DNA of 64,000 nt from an uncultured Acidobacteriota bacterium (GCA_902826685.1 CADEFT010000033.1:1-64000); one strand, 5' to 3'. Positions 42,972 through 51,542 are shown, counted from the first letter of the stretch. The notes: a model not told the origin generated them from the sequence alone. Program-made: numbers and translations.

Positions 42972-43322
42972 CTACCGTGCCCGCCGGCCGTCCAGGATCG
43001 CCGCTCGCAACGCGTCCACCGCCAAGTGGAACCGGCCGTGGCGCTCGGCCGGCACTCCGCCGACCCGCGCGAGCAAGTCATCGGCGCTGAGCGTCAGCGC
43101 CTCTTCCGCGGTGGCCGGGCCGGCCTCGACGATCGCCTCACAGGCGGCCACCAGCGTGGCGCACGTCGTGCAGCGGTATTCGAGAGCGCTCAGCCGTCCC
43201 TGGTCGGCTTCGATGTGAAAACAGACACGAGCGCCATCGGCGGCGACTACGGGCTGGCGAGTGGGGAAGGGAAGGCGCGGGCGCCTCAGCGCCCGATCAA
43301 GCAGCGTGGAAACGCGGCTCAC
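42972..43322 (-). CDS. NifU/IscU-like iron-sulfur scaffold protein, degenerate cysteine set
   Basis: A 116-residue protein starting at GTG; the start overlaps the pgsA stop in a GTGA. The segment Cys-Thr-Thr-Cys-Ala-Thr-Leu-Val-Ala-Ala-Cys-Glu-Ala-Ile (51-64), then Glu-Glu-Ala-Leu, and the C-terminal Ala-Val-Asp-Ala-Leu-Arg-Ala-Ala-Ile resemble the NifU N-terminal domain. The first cluster-binding motif (Gly-Asn-Pro-x-Cys-Gly-Asp) is missing and the third Cys, normally followed by Ser, is replaced around Arg-His-Gly-Arg-Phe-His. It may be a divergent scaffold or a non-catalytic relative. Confidence 0.65.
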   Translation of the reverse strand: MSRVSTLLDRALRRPRLPFPTRQPVVAADGARVCFHIEADQGRLSALEYRCTTCATLVAACEAIVEAGPATAEEALTLSADDLLARVGGVPAERHGRFHLAVDALRAAILDGRRAR

Positions 43323-43978
43323 GGCCTGGAACTGGCGGCCGCTTTCCGGCGCGACAGGCGCGCCGCGCGCCGCTGCTGACGCTCCAGTTCCAGAAGTTCC
43401 TGGCGGCGGCGCATCTTCACATTGGCGTCGAGGGCGAGCCAGAACTTGGCGAAGTATTGCATGGCCGAAACGACGCCGAACAGCACAACACCCCACATCC
43501 ACACCAGCGCGTATCCGCCGATGGCGCCCTCATGCAGGCTGAGCATGGTAATCGAAATGGCGATCACCTGGGCCAGCATCTTGGTCTTGCCGAGGTCGCT
43601 GGCGCGAATGGTAATGCCGGACGATGCCGCGATGCCGCGCAATCCGGTGACGGCGAACTCGCGTCCGACGATTAAAACGGCCATCCAGCCAGGCACCACC
43701 TGGATCTGCACGAGCGAGATCAGCGCGGCACTGATCAGGAGTTTATCGGCGATCGGATCGAGCAGCGTGCCGACGGTTGTCGTCTGCTTCCAGCGCCGGG
43801 CCAGATATCCGTCGAGCAGATCGGTGGCGGCGGCGGCCAGAAAGATGCACAGCGCCAGATGCTGATTGGCAATCGACCAGCCCCAAAGCTCGACCGTCCG
43901 CCGGTCGGTGACAAGCGCCGCTACCAGCAGTGGGACGAAGAAAATACGCAGCAATGTGAGGCTGTTTGGGATGTTCAT
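43319..43978 (-). CDS. pgsA: CDP-diacylglycerol-glycerol-3-phosphate 3-phosphatidyltransferase
   Basis: A 219-residue inner-membrane enzyme that makes phosphatidylglycerophosphate. The CDP-alcohol phosphotransferase motif is complete: Asp53, Asp56-Gly57, Ala60-Arg61, Gly70, Asp74 and Asp78. About five hydrophobic segments span the protein. The C-terminal 35 residues are very basic (Arg-Arg-Arg-Gln and later Arg-Arg-Lys), longer than in many homologues. It is 21 bases downstream of hflX. Confidence 0.92.
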   Translation of the reverse strand: MNIPNSLTLLRIFFVPLLVAALVTDRRTVELWGWSIANQHLALCIFLAAAATDLLDGYLARRWKQTTTVGTLLDPIADKLLISAALISLVQIQVVPGWMAVLIVGREFAVTGLRGIAASSGITIRASDLGKTKMLAQVIAISITMLSLHEGAIGGYALVWMWGVVLFGVVSAMQYFAKFWLALDANVKMRRRQELLELERQQRRAARLSRRKAAASSRP

Positions 43979-43999
43979 GAGCTGCGCGCGCCTATCTTT

Positions 44000-45292
44000 T
44001 TATTGAACCACAAACTTTTCGAGCTTGCGGCGCAGCGATTCGGGCGCTTCGGCTGTAATCCGGCAGGCATCTTCTTCGTACCGTGTACCCAGTACGCGCG
44101 CCGTTTCATGAACCAGATGCATGGCGGCTCCTTCACCGGCCGGGAAGCGGAATTCAGTCCGCGTGAGCCGGTCGGCGGGCAGCACTTCGTCGATGGCGGC
44201 GAGCAACCGGTCCATTCCTTCGCCTGAGCGGGCGGAGATGGCTACGGCGCGGGTGGCGGCGGCTTCGGCCCGTTCGCCGAGCAAACGGGAAGCGATCTCG
44301 GGCGTGCCCACGGCGCCCCCGGCGGCGAGGTCGGCCTTATTCAGAACCAGAATCTGCGGCTTCTCTTCCGATTCGATCTCGCGCAGCACGTCGAGCACCT
44401 GCGCGGTCTGGGCCTGGGCGGCGGGCGACGACAGATCGACCACATGGAGCAGCAGGGCCGCCTGGCGCACTTCCTCGAGCGTGGCGCGGAACGCCTTCAC
44501 TAGCGTCGTCGGCAGATTGCGGATGAAGCCCACCGTATCGCTGACCAGCACCTGGCGGCGGGAGGGCAGCCGCAGTTGCCGCACCGTGGGATCGAGCGTG
44601 GCGAACATGCGGCTATCGGCTTCGACGCCCGACCGTGTCAGTCGATTGAACAAAGTCGATTTGCCGGCGTTGGTGTAGCCCACCAGCGCCAGCGTGGCCA
44701 ACGGCACTTCCACGCGCTGGCGCCGCTGGATGGCGCGGCCCGCCTTGACGCCGTCGAGCTCACGCTCGATTTTCTTGATCCGCGTGGCGATCTTGCGGCG
44801 ATCCGTTTCGAGCTGCGTTTCCCCGGGGCCGCGCGTGCCGATTCCACCGCCCTGGCGCGACATCATGACGCCGCGGCCGGCCAGCCGTGGCAACAAGTAG
44901 TTGAGCTGCGCCAGCTCCACCTGTAACTGGCCTTCCCTGGTTCGTGCGCGGGCGGCGAAAATGTCGAGGATCAGCTGCGTGCGGTCGATCACCGGCACGT
45001 CGAGGGCGCGCTCGAGATTGCGCTGTTGCGTCGGCGTCAGTTCGTTGTCGAAGACGACCAGATCGGCGGTGAATCCCTTCACCATGCCCGTCAGTTCTTC
45101 CACTTTGCCGCTGCCGATGAGCGTGGCGGCTTCCACCGTGTTGCGCGACTGCAGAACGGAGGAGACGGTTTCGGCGCCCGCGGTCTTGGCCAGCGACTGG
45201 AGTTCTTCGAGCGATTCTTCCGCCGTCGTGAGGCTGCTTTCCGCGCCCGGTCTCGTACGGCGGTCGACTCCAACCAGAATGGCGCGCTGCAA
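44000..45292 (-). CDS. hflX: ribosome-associated GTPase HflX
   Basis: A 430-residue GTPase that splits or rescues stalled ribosomes. The N-terminal domain has the family's Phe-Asp-Asn-Glu-Leu-Thr-Pro-Thr-Gln-Gln-Arg-Asn-Leu. A glycine-rich linker follows (Gly-Gly-Ile-Gly-Thr-Arg-Gly-Pro-Gly-Glu-Thr). G1 is Gly-Tyr-Thr-Asn-Ala-Gly-Lys-Ser-Thr, G3 is Asp-Thr-Val-Gly-Phe-Ile, and G4 is Asn-Lys-Ala-Asp. It follows hfq by 20 bases, the common hfq-hflX order. Confidence 0.95.
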   Translation of the reverse strand: MQRAILVGVDRRTRPGAESSLTTAEESLEELQSLAKTAGAETVSSVLQSRNTVEAATLIGSGKVEELTGMVKGFTADLVVFDNELTPTQQRNLERALDVPVIDRTQLILDIFAARARTREGQLQVELAQLNYLLPRLAGRGVMMSRQGGGIGTRGPGETQLETDRRKIATRIKKIERELDGVKAGRAIQRRQRVEVPLATLALVGYTNAGKSTLFNRLTRSGVEADSRMFATLDPTVRQLRLPSRRQVLVSDTVGFIRNLPTTLVKAFRATLEEVRQAALLLHVVDLSSPAAQAQTAQVLDVLREIESEEKPQILVLNKADLAAGGAVGTPEIASRLLGERAEAAATRAVAISARSGEGMDRLLAAIDEVLPADRLTRTEFRFPAGEGAAMHLVHETARVLGTRYEEDACRITAEAPESLRRKLEKFVVQ

Positions 45293-45312
45293 TCGCTAGT
45301 CTTCCTTCCGGG

Positions 45313-45612
45313 CTAGTGGGGCTGATCGGGGTCCATCGCGGGCTGCCCTGGAGTGGACGGACCGGGGCCCGACGGTCCGGGGTGGCCCATGCCCGGGCCA
45401 TGCGATCCCTTGGGTACCACCACGGTGGAGATCGCGTGCTTGAAAATCAACTGTTCCTGATTGTTGGTCTCTAAAATAACCGAATACTTGTCGAAACTCT
45501 TGATTCGACCGCTCAGTTTCACGCCGCTCATCAGGTAGATCGTCAGGAACGTCTTGTCCCGCCGGGCGTTGTTTAGAAAGGCTTCCTGGATGTTTTGCGC
45601 CAGCTTTTCCAT
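45313..45612 (-). CDS. hfq: RNA chaperone Hfq
   Basis: A 99-residue protein with GAGGG before the ATG. Residues 1-70 are the Sm-like core: Gln-Asn-Ile-Gln-Glu-Ala-Phe-Leu-Asn at the N-terminus, Leu-Ser-Gly-Arg-Ile-Lys-Ser-Phe-Asp-Lys-Tyr-Ser-Val, and the RNA-binding Phe-Lys-His-Ala. A disordered tail of about 30 residues rich in Gly and Pro follows, ending Asp-Gln-Pro-His. It should form a hexamer that pairs small RNAs with mRNAs. The gene leads the hfq-hflX-pgsA unit. Confidence 0.95.
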   Translation of the reverse strand: MEKLAQNIQEAFLNNARRDKTFLTIYLMSGVKLSGRIKSFDKYSVILETNNQEQLIFKHAISTVVVPKGSHGPGMGHPGPSGPGPSTPGQPAMDPDQPH

Positions 45613-45744
45613 TGCAATTTCCCTCGCCGGCCATGCGGCGTCAGTAATTAATTCCTTTGCCAGCTACGCGATTCGTGGATGTTCTTATCATAGCCTATCC
45701 GCTGGCAAGGGGGAAACGGGAACGGTCTGTCGGGCCCCAACCGC

Positions 45745-46032
45745 CTAATCGTCATGCTCGGCCGCCGGCGCCGCTACACCCCCAAGTGAGGATATCAATT
45801 TCTCCATCTCGGCGCGGCCAGTTTTCTGAGCCTTGTCGGTACCATGCGGCCGGATCGAAAACGATTCCGCCGCCGCGGCGCATTCATCCAGGTTGAAGGC
45901 CGGTACCTGGTTGAGAGCCGGTACTCTTGCGATTCCCTGGGAATCGACGACGCATTCCATTCCGTTCGGGAGCGGAAAGGAGACGTACGCTCTCTTGCGA
46001 GCCGAAAACTTCTTCAAATCAGCGAGTTTCAT
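45745..46032 (-). CDS. hypothetical protein, 95 residues
   Basis: I do not recognise this protein. It begins Met-Lys-Leu-Ala-Asp-Leu-Lys-Lys-Phe-Ser-Ala-Arg-Lys, is soluble, and has a mixed charged C-terminal half ending Glu-His-Asp-Asp. No ribosome-binding site stands out. It lies in the same direction as hfq, 132 bases upstream, and is divergent from the DinB gene. Confidence 0.5.
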   Translation of the reverse strand: MKLADLKKFSARKRAYVSFPLPNGMECVVDSQGIARVPALNQVPAFNLDECAAAAESFSIRPHGTDKAQKTGRAEMEKLISSLGGVAAPAAEHDD

Positions 46033-46136
46033 GGTTCAAAGCACGAAGTTTAGCAGATCGCTGGCCGATGGCCCGCCGCTTCCGGTAAGCTCTTGGAGTT
46101 GGCCTTTGGGCCGAACTTCAGAAAGGGTTCTCTCGC

Positions 46137-46640
46137 ATGACTCCGGAACAAGCGAAGGTGATTCTCGATTTTGCCTGCCATGACGCCACCGTGGAGGCCG
46201 CTACTACCTCGAAAGTGCTTGCCGCAATGCCAGCCGGCAAGGACGATTTCAAACCGAGCGAAAAATCCATGACGGCGATGGATCTCGCCTGGCACCTCGC
46301 CTCGGCCGACGTCTGGTTCATGGATTCGATCGCCAAGGGCGTCTTCGCCTGGGTGGACACTCCCAGACCGGCCGAACTGCAGACCGGAGCCGACATCGCC
46401 GCCTGGTACGATACCAATTTCAAAGCCAAGGTGGCCGAGGTCAGCGCCCTCAGCGCCGAAAAGGCCGCAGCCGTCATCGGCTTCATGGGCGCGTTTGAAG
46501 CCCCGGCGGCCGCTTTCGTCAACATGTGCCTGAAGCATTCCATCCATCATCGCGGACAGCTTTCGACCTACCTGCGTCCCATGGGCGGCAAAGTGCCCAG
46601 CATTTACGGCGGCAGCGCCGACGAGCCGTTCAAGGGTTGA
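46137..46640 (+). CDS. DinB superfamily protein
   Basis: A 167-residue four-helix bundle protein. The metal-ligand histidines fit: His in Leu-Ala-Trp-His-Leu-Ala-Ser-Ala-Asp near residue 53 and the cluster His-Ser-Ile-His-His-Arg-Gly-Gln-Leu near 135-142, the classic DinB end motif. It is only remotely similar to the DinB protein at 14560. The function is unknown; family members include metal-dependent thiol transferases. Confidence 0.85.
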   Translation: MTPEQAKVILDFACHDATVEAATTSKVLAAMPAGKDDFKPSEKSMTAMDLAWHLASADVWFMDSIAKGVFAWVDTPRPAELQTGADIAAWYDTNFKAKVAEVSALSAEKAAAVIGFMGAFEAPAAAFVNMCLKHSIHHRGQLSTYLRPMGGKVPSIYGGSADEPFKG

Positions 46641-46654
46641 CGAGCCGGGCGGCG

Positions 46655-46686
46655 GGCCCGTTCCGGCGCCGAAGGCGGAATGGGCC
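46655..46686. terminator. hairpin after the DinB gene, possible terminator
   Basis: GGCCCGTTCCG at 46655-46665 pairs with CGGAATGGGCC at 46676-46686 (ten Watson-Crick pairs and one G-T) around a ten-base loop. It lies between the DinB stop and the aroC start. A T-run is absent, so termination would not be classically Rho-independent. Confidence 0.45.
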
Positions 46687-46709
46687 TGCTACCATGGAAT
46701 CCTAGATAG

Positions 46710-47879
46710 ATGTTCCGATTCGAGACCGCCGGGGAGTCTCACGGCGAGTGCCTTGTGGCCACGCTTACAGGGCTTCCAGCAGACATCCCCATATCCATCC
46801 AAGCCATCAATCATGAACTGTGGCGCCGCCAGCAGGGCTACGGCCGCGGCGGGCGTATGAAAATCGAGACCGACCAGGCCGAGGTGGTGGCGGGCGTCCG
46901 TCATTCCAAAACCATCGGCGCTCCGATCGCCATCCTGATCCGCAACCGGGATTGGAAGAACTGGACCGAAATCCTGCCCGTCGAGCGGATTGAGGGCGGC
47001 GGCGAGGCCAAGCCGGTGACGCGTCCGCGTCCGGGCCATGCCGACCTGGCCGGCTGCATCAAGTACAACTTTCACGATGCCCGCTATGTGCTCGAGCGCG
47101 CTTCGGCGCGGGAGACTACGGCCCGCGTCGCGGTGGGCGCCATCGCCAAGGCGCTGCTGGGCGCGTTTGGCATCGAAGTGTTGAGCCACGTGATCGCCGT
47201 CGGCGCCGAGCGCCTGCAACGGCAGGCCACCTGGGAAGAGATCGTGGCCAACAGCCGCAAAACGGAAGTGCTGCTCGGCTGCGTCGACCCCGAGACCGAA
47301 GGGCGCATGAAGGAGGCGGTCGATGTCGCCTATCGCACCGGCGACACCATTGGCGGCATCTTTGAAGTAGTGGCACGCAACGTACCGGTGGGACTCGGCT
47401 CGCATATCACCTGGGATTCGCGGCTTGACGGACGGCTGGCGCAGGCCATCGTTTCGATGCAGGCGGTCAAGGGCGTGGAGGTGGGTTCGGCCGAAGAGCA
47501 GGCCGCTTCGTACGGCTCCAAGGTGCAGGACACGATTCACTACGACAAGGAGGATCATCGCTTTTTCCGCGGCGCCAACAAGGCGGGCGGCCTCGAAGGC
47601 GGCATTACCAACGGGTCCGACATTTACGTGCGCGGGTTTCTCAAGCCCATTTCCACGCTGCGCCGTCCTCTGGAATCGGTGGATCTGGAAACCCGCGATC
47701 CGGCCGCCGCCGCCTATGAGCGCAGCGATGTGTGCGTGGTTCCGGCGGCGGGCGTTATCGGCGAAGCGATGGTGGCCATCGTGCTCGCCCAGGCTTTTCT
47801 CGAGAAATTCGGCGGCGATTCGCTGGCCGAAACCAGGCGGAACTTCGACGGCTACCTGCAACAGGTAAGGGAGTTCTGA
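46710..47879 (+). CDS. aroC: chorismate synthase
   Basis: A 389-residue flavoenzyme that turns EPSP into chorismate, the end of the shikimate pathway. The signature Gly-Glu-Ser-His-Gly-Glu sits at residues 8-13, then Arg-Gln-Gln-Gly-Tyr-Gly-Arg-Gly, and Arg-Pro-Gly-His-Ala-Asp. Arg-Ala-Ser-Ala-Arg-Glu-Thr and the later Asp-Val-Cys-Val-Val-Pro-Ala are also family features. The length is normal. It opens a plus-strand run with def and fmt. Confidence 0.95.
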   Translation: MFRFETAGESHGECLVATLTGLPADIPISIQAINHELWRRQQGYGRGGRMKIETDQAEVVAGVRHSKTIGAPIAILIRNRDWKNWTEILPVERIEGGGEAKPVTRPRPGHADLAGCIKYNFHDARYVLERASARETTARVAVGAIAKALLGAFGIEVLSHVIAVGAERLQRQATWEEIVANSRKTEVLLGCVDPETEGRMKEAVDVAYRTGDTIGGIFEVVARNVPVGLGSHITWDSRLDGRLAQAIVSMQAVKGVEVGSAEEQAASYGSKVQDTIHYDKEDHRFFRGANKAGGLEGGITNGSDIYVRGFLKPISTLRRPLESVDLETRDPAAAAYERSDVCVVPAAGVIGEAMVAIVLAQAFLEKFGGDSLAETRRNFDGYLQQVREF

Positions 47880-47881
47880 TC

Positions 47882-48394
47882 ATGAGTTACAAGATCGTCA
47901 AATACGGCGACCCCGTGCTTGAAACCCCTGCCGCGCCGGTAACCGGGTTCCATACGGCGGAACTAAGCGAACTGATTGAAGGCATGTTCGAGACCATGTA
48001 CGCGGCCAAGGGGGTCGGACTGGCGGCGCCGCAGGTTGGCGTTTCCCAGCAGCTTACCGTCATCGACACTTCGGTGGGCCAGGATCCGGCGCAAAAGCTG
48101 GTTCTCATCAATCCCGAAATCATCTTCCGCGAAGGCCGCCAGACCGGAGAGGAAGGCTGCCTCAGCATTCCCGGCTTTCGCGAGGATGTCACACGCTCGG
48201 CGAAAGTGACGGTGCGCGCGCGCAATGCCGCCGGTGAAGCGTTTGAAACGAGCGGCGAGGAACTGCTGGCGCGCGCCATTCAGCATGAAATCGATCATCT
48301 GCACGGCATCCTGTTTTTGCAGCATCTGAGTCCGCTCAAGCGCGACATGATCCGCCGCAAGATCCGCAAAATGGTGAAAGCGGGCGAGTGGTAG
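47882..48394 (+). CDS. def: peptide deformylase
   Basis: A 170-residue metalloenzyme that removes the formyl group from new proteins. All three motifs are present: Gly-Val-Gly-Leu-Ala-Ala-Pro-Gln-Val, Glu-Glu-Gly-Cys-Leu-Ser, and His-Glu-Ile-Asp-His-Leu. The ATG at 47882 is two bases after the aroC stop; a longer frame reading back from 47732 is not needed. fmt follows two bases after its stop, the usual def-fmt pair. Confidence 0.95.
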   Translation: MSYKIVKYGDPVLETPAAPVTGFHTAELSELIEGMFETMYAAKGVGLAAPQVGVSQQLTVIDTSVGQDPAQKLVLINPEIIFREGRQTGEEGCLSIPGFREDVTRSAKVTVRARNAAGEAFETSGEELLARAIQHEIDHLHGILFLQHLSPLKRDMIRRKIRKMVKAGEW

Positions 48395-48396
48395 GA

Positions 48397-49326
48397 ATGC
48401 GCCTGGTTTACATGGGCACGCCGCGGTTTGCCGTGCCGCCCCTCGACGCCCTGGTCGCCGCCGGCCACCAGGTCCTTGCGGTGTACACCCAACCGGACCG
48501 GCCCAAGGGCAGAGGCCAGGAACTTGCCGCGCCGCCCGTCAAAGAAGCAGCCCTGCGGCACGGTCTTTCCGTCTATCAGCCGGAACGGATCCGGCGGCCG
48601 GAGAGCGTCGAGCAACTGCGCGGCTTGCGCGCCGATGCGATGGTGGTTGTGGGATACGGCCAGCTCATCCCGCAGACGATCATCGATCTGGCGCCGCTCG
48701 GCATTATTAACGTGCATGCGTCGCTGTTGCCGAAGTATCGCGGCGCCGGTCCCATTCAATGGGCCATCGCCAATGGCGAAGCGGTGACCGGAGTGACTAC
48801 GATGCGCATCGATGCCGGGCTCGATACCGGTGACATGCTTTTGAAACGGGAAACGCCGATCGGACCCCAGGAGACGGCGATTGAACTGAGCGGCCGGCTC
48901 GCGGAGATGGGTGCCGCTCTGCTGGTGGAAACGCTCGACGGCCTGGCGCGCGGTTCGCTCACGCCGGTTCCGCAGAACGATGCCGAGGCCACGCTCGCGC
49001 CTCTGCTGCGCAAAGAGGACGGGCTCATCGATTGGCGCAGGCCGGCGCGGGAAATCGACTGCCGCATTCGCGGCTTTCTGCCGTGGCCCGGCTGCTATTC
49101 CACATTTCGCGGCCATGCGCTCCGCATCTGGAGCGCGCGGCCCGCGGCGCTGCCTTTTTCCGCTCCTCCAGGCACATTATTCGCAAATGAGGGGCGCCTT
49201 TTTGCTGCTTGTGAAGACCAATCCGCTTTAGAATTGATCGAAGTGCAATCGGAAGGCCGGAAAAAATTGACGGGTTCTGTCTTTCTCAATGGCCAACGGC
49301 TGCAGGAAAACGAGAAACTAGGTTAG
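48397..49326 (+). CDS. fmt: methionyl-tRNA formyltransferase
   Basis: A 309-residue enzyme that formylates initiator Met-tRNA. It starts Met-Arg-Leu-Val-Tyr-Met-Gly-Thr-Pro-Arg-Phe-Ala-Val-Pro. The formyl-THF site is Ser-Leu-Leu-Pro-Lys-Tyr-Arg-Gly-Ala-Gly-Pro-Ile-Gln-Trp with the catalytic Asn just before it (Ile-Asn-Val-His) and Asp in Asp-Thr-Gly-Asp-Met. The C-terminal tRNA-binding domain follows from about 210. A GTG nine bases upstream is a less likely start. Confidence 0.95.
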   Translation: MRLVYMGTPRFAVPPLDALVAAGHQVLAVYTQPDRPKGRGQELAAPPVKEAALRHGLSVYQPERIRRPESVEQLRGLRADAMVVVGYGQLIPQTIIDLAPLGIINVHASLLPKYRGAGPIQWAIANGEAVTGVTTMRIDAGLDTGDMLLKRETPIGPQETAIELSGRLAEMGAALLVETLDGLARGSLTPVPQNDAEATLAPLLRKEDGLIDWRRPAREIDCRIRGFLPWPGCYSTFRGHALRIWSARPAALPFSAPPGTLFANEGRLFAACEDQSALELIEVQSEGRKKLTGSVFLNGQRLQENEKLG

Positions 49327-49333
49327 CCCCCCA

Positions 49334-50512
49334 ATGAAATTGCCCCTTGGCTTTCGCTACGGCAGCACCTTTGCCGGCATCCGGAAAGTGGACAAAGACG
49401 ATGTGGCCCTCATCGTCTCCGACACTCCCGCGACGGTGGCCGGAGTCTTCACGCAAAATCGTGTGCAGGCCGCGCCCGTGAGGCTTTGCCGCGTGCATCT
49501 CAAACAGACCCGCGGCGTGGCCAGTGCGATTCTGATCAACGCCGGCAACGCCAATTGCGCCACGCGCACCGGAGACAAAGTCGCCCTCACCACCTGCCGC
49601 GCCCTGGCGAAACTGCGCAAGGTTCCGGTGGCTCAAGTGCTGCCCGCTTCCACCGGCGTCATCGGCGTGGAACTGGACGAGACGAAAATCACCGCCGTTT
49701 TGCCGAAACTCATCCAAAACCTGTCGCCTGACGGATTCGAACAGGCCAGCCGCGCCATCATGACCACCGACACGCGGCCAAAGACCGCCACGGCTGAAGT
49801 CGCCATCGGCGACCAGACCGTGCGCATCGCCGGCATGACCAAGGGCGCCGGGATGATACAGCCGCACATGGCCACCACGCTGTGCTTCATCGCGACCGAC
49901 GCCGGAATTTCCGCCGGGCAGTTGCGGAAGCTGCTGGTGGAAGCCACCGAAATGAGTTTCAACCGGCTTTCGGTGGACGGCGACACTTCGACCAACGATA
50001 CGGTTCTGTTGCTTGCCAACGGCGCTTCGAACGTCCATCTCGGTCCGGCCGACCGCAAGCGGTTCCTGCAGGCGTTGACGCATCTGATGCAGGACCTGGC
50101 GCAGCAGATCGCCCGCGACGGTGAAGGCGCCGCCAAGCTCATCACGATCGACGTGCACGGCGCGCGCACCAACTCCGAGGCCACCCGCATTGCCCGCGCC
50201 ATCGCCAACTCGCCGCTGGTGAAAACCGCCATTGCCGGAAACGATCCCAACTGGGGCCGCATCCTTTCCGCCGCCGGCAACTCCGGAGTCAAATTCGAGC
50301 CCGAAGACGCCGATGTATCGCTGCAAGGCATCCGCGTCTGCCGGGGCGGTCTTGCCGCCGCGTTCTCCGAGGACGAACTCAAGGGTCTGCTCAATCAGAA
50401 GGATGTTCGCATCGAGTTTTCGCTGCGCGGTAAGAATCGCGGCGAGACCCGATTCTGGACCTGCGAGTTCACCGAAGAGTACATCAGGATCAACGCCAGT
50501 TACCGTACCTGA
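49334..50512 (+). CDS. argJ: bifunctional glutamate N-acetyltransferase/amino-acid acetyltransferase
   Basis: A 392-residue enzyme of the arginine pathway that recycles acetyl groups from N-acetylornithine to glutamate. The family's Asn-Ala-Gly-Asn-Ala-Asn-Cys-Ala-Thr motif is seen, as is the autocleavage region Lys-Gly-Ala-Gly-Met-Ile-Gln-Pro-His-Met-Ala-Thr-Thr-Leu, where cleavage before the Thr after Ala releases the two chains. Gly-Asn-Asp-Pro-Asn-Trp-Gly-Arg lies in the C-terminal half. It follows fmt by seven bases. Confidence 0.95.
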   Translation: MKLPLGFRYGSTFAGIRKVDKDDVALIVSDTPATVAGVFTQNRVQAAPVRLCRVHLKQTRGVASAILINAGNANCATRTGDKVALTTCRALAKLRKVPVAQVLPASTGVIGVELDETKITAVLPKLIQNLSPDGFEQASRAIMTTDTRPKTATAEVAIGDQTVRIAGMTKGAGMIQPHMATTLCFIATDAGISAGQLRKLLVEATEMSFNRLSVDGDTSTNDTVLLLANGASNVHLGPADRKRFLQALTHLMQDLAQQIARDGEGAAKLITIDVHGARTNSEATRIARAIANSPLVKTAIAGNDPNWGRILSAAGNSGVKFEPEDADVSLQGIRVCRGGLAAAFSEDELKGLLNQKDVRIEFSLRGKNRGETRFWTCEFTEEYIRINASYRT

Positions 50513-50520
50513 ATCCCGGG

Positions 50521-50928
50521 ATGGAACGCCGTGGCTTGTTATTGGCTCTGCTTCAGGTCGCGCGCCCGCTCGATGAGCGCGGCGAGCTCACCGTGTGGTT
50601 CGGCGAGCTGGCGGGCTGCCTGACGCGCGACAGCGCGGCCGAATTTCGCAAGGCTTTGGACCGGGCCATGCCGGACCGCTCGCTGGTTGAGGCCAACGTG
50701 ACCGCGCTTTTGCAGGTGGCCGCGGTCGCCTCGATCGCCGATCTGCGCGAGATCACCGGCTCGGGCGGCCGGCGGGTTGTGACTGTCGATTGGATTCTGA
50801 AAATCTACCCGAAGCAGGATGGGGCGCCGCGCACGCAGCGCCGCGCCACGTTGCGTTTTGAATTGCTCCGCCGCAAGAACGGCTGGGGGATCGCCGGTCT
50901 CGACAACCCCGGGTTCTTTGCGCCTTGA
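50521..50928 (+). CDS. hypothetical protein, 135 residues
   Basis: I do not recognise this protein. It starts eight bases after argJ. The visible parts are Leu-Leu-Leu-Ala-Leu-Leu-Gln-Val-Ala near the start and a beta-rich second half (Thr-Val-Asp-Trp-Ile-Leu-Lys-Ile-Tyr, Thr-Leu-Arg-Phe-Glu-Leu, Gly-Trp-Gly-Ile-Ala-Gly-Leu). The second half could be an NTF2-like small domain, as in many acidobacterial proteins, but this is weak. Confidence 0.6.
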   Translation: MERRGLLLALLQVARPLDERGELTVWFGELAGCLTRDSAAEFRKALDRAMPDRSLVEANVTALLQVAAVASIADLREITGSGGRRVVTVDWILKIYPKQDGAPRTQRRATLRFELLRRKNGWGIAGLDNPGFFAP

Positions 50929-50978
50929 ATCTCGCACAGCTCCGGCGGGCCCCTTAAGAACAAGGGAATTCAAAAGGC

Positions 50979-51542
50979 CTACCGCTTGCGGGCGGCTTTC
51001 TTGGCCGGGGCTTTCTTCTTGAGCGGTGCTTTCCTGGCGGGCGCCTTCTTCGGCGCCACTTTCTTGGCTACCGCCTTCTTGACGGCTTTCTTGGCGGGTG
51101 CTTTCTTGGCGGGCGCCTTCTTTGCCGGAGCCTTCTTCTTTGCCGGAGCCTTCTTCTTCGCCGGAGCCTTCTTGGCTGGGGCTTTCTTCACCGGCGCGGC
51201 GGCCTTCACAGGAACCTTTTTAGCGGGCGCCTTCGCCGGAACGGCCTTCTTCGCCACAGCTTTGGCGGGTTCCTTCCTTACGGGCGGCGCGGGCACCGGG
51301 GAAGCCACGGGCGCGGGCTCCGGTTCGGCAACAACGGCCGCCGCCGGGGCCGGCGCGGGTGCCGGAGTGAACACGATCGTCGTCGTGGCGATCTCTTCCT
51401 CCTCGACCTCCTCGTCGTCTTCGCCGTAGCTGTACTCTTTGATCTCGGCGACCAGTTCGACGTGCTCCTCGTCGTAATCGAAGTCGTCCAGTTCTTCATC
51501 GACCGGACCGAGGCGTTGGGTCAGTTCGTAGGAAAGGCTCAT
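50979..51542 (-). CDS. histone H1-like Lys/Ala/Pro-rich protein
   Basis: A 187-residue protein from the ATG at 51542. The first 55 residues are acidic (Asp-Asp-Phe-Asp-Tyr-Asp-Glu-Glu and Glu-Val-Glu-Glu-Glu-Glu). A Pro/Ala-rich linker follows, then about 95 residues of repeated Lys-Lys-Ala-Pro-Ala-type units. The basic tail is like bacterial histone-H1-like and AlgP-type proteins that coat or condense DNA. The acidic head could be a self-masking or partner-binding segment. No strong ribosome-binding site is visible. The repeats make the DNA here a simple-sequence run. Confidence 0.75.
   Translation of the reverse strand: MSLSYELTQRLGPVDEELDDFDYDEEHVELVAEIKEYSYGEDDEEVEEEEIATTTIVFTPAPAPAPAAAVVAEPEPAPVASPVPAPPVRKEPAKAVAKKAVPAKAPAKKVPVKAAAPVKKAPAKKAPAKKKAPAKKKAPAKKAPAKKAPAKKAVKKAVAKKVAPKKAPARKAPLKKKAPAKKAARKR

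Noticed and set aside
46655..46686. A riboswitch before aroC
   Set aside because: The hairpin is simple and no conserved riboswitch core is visible; it is better described as a possible terminator.
50979..51300. CRISPR-like repeats in the region of repeated GCCTTCTT units
   Set aside because: The repeats are the codons of the Lys-Ala-Pro tail of a histone-like protein; there are no spacers of regular length.
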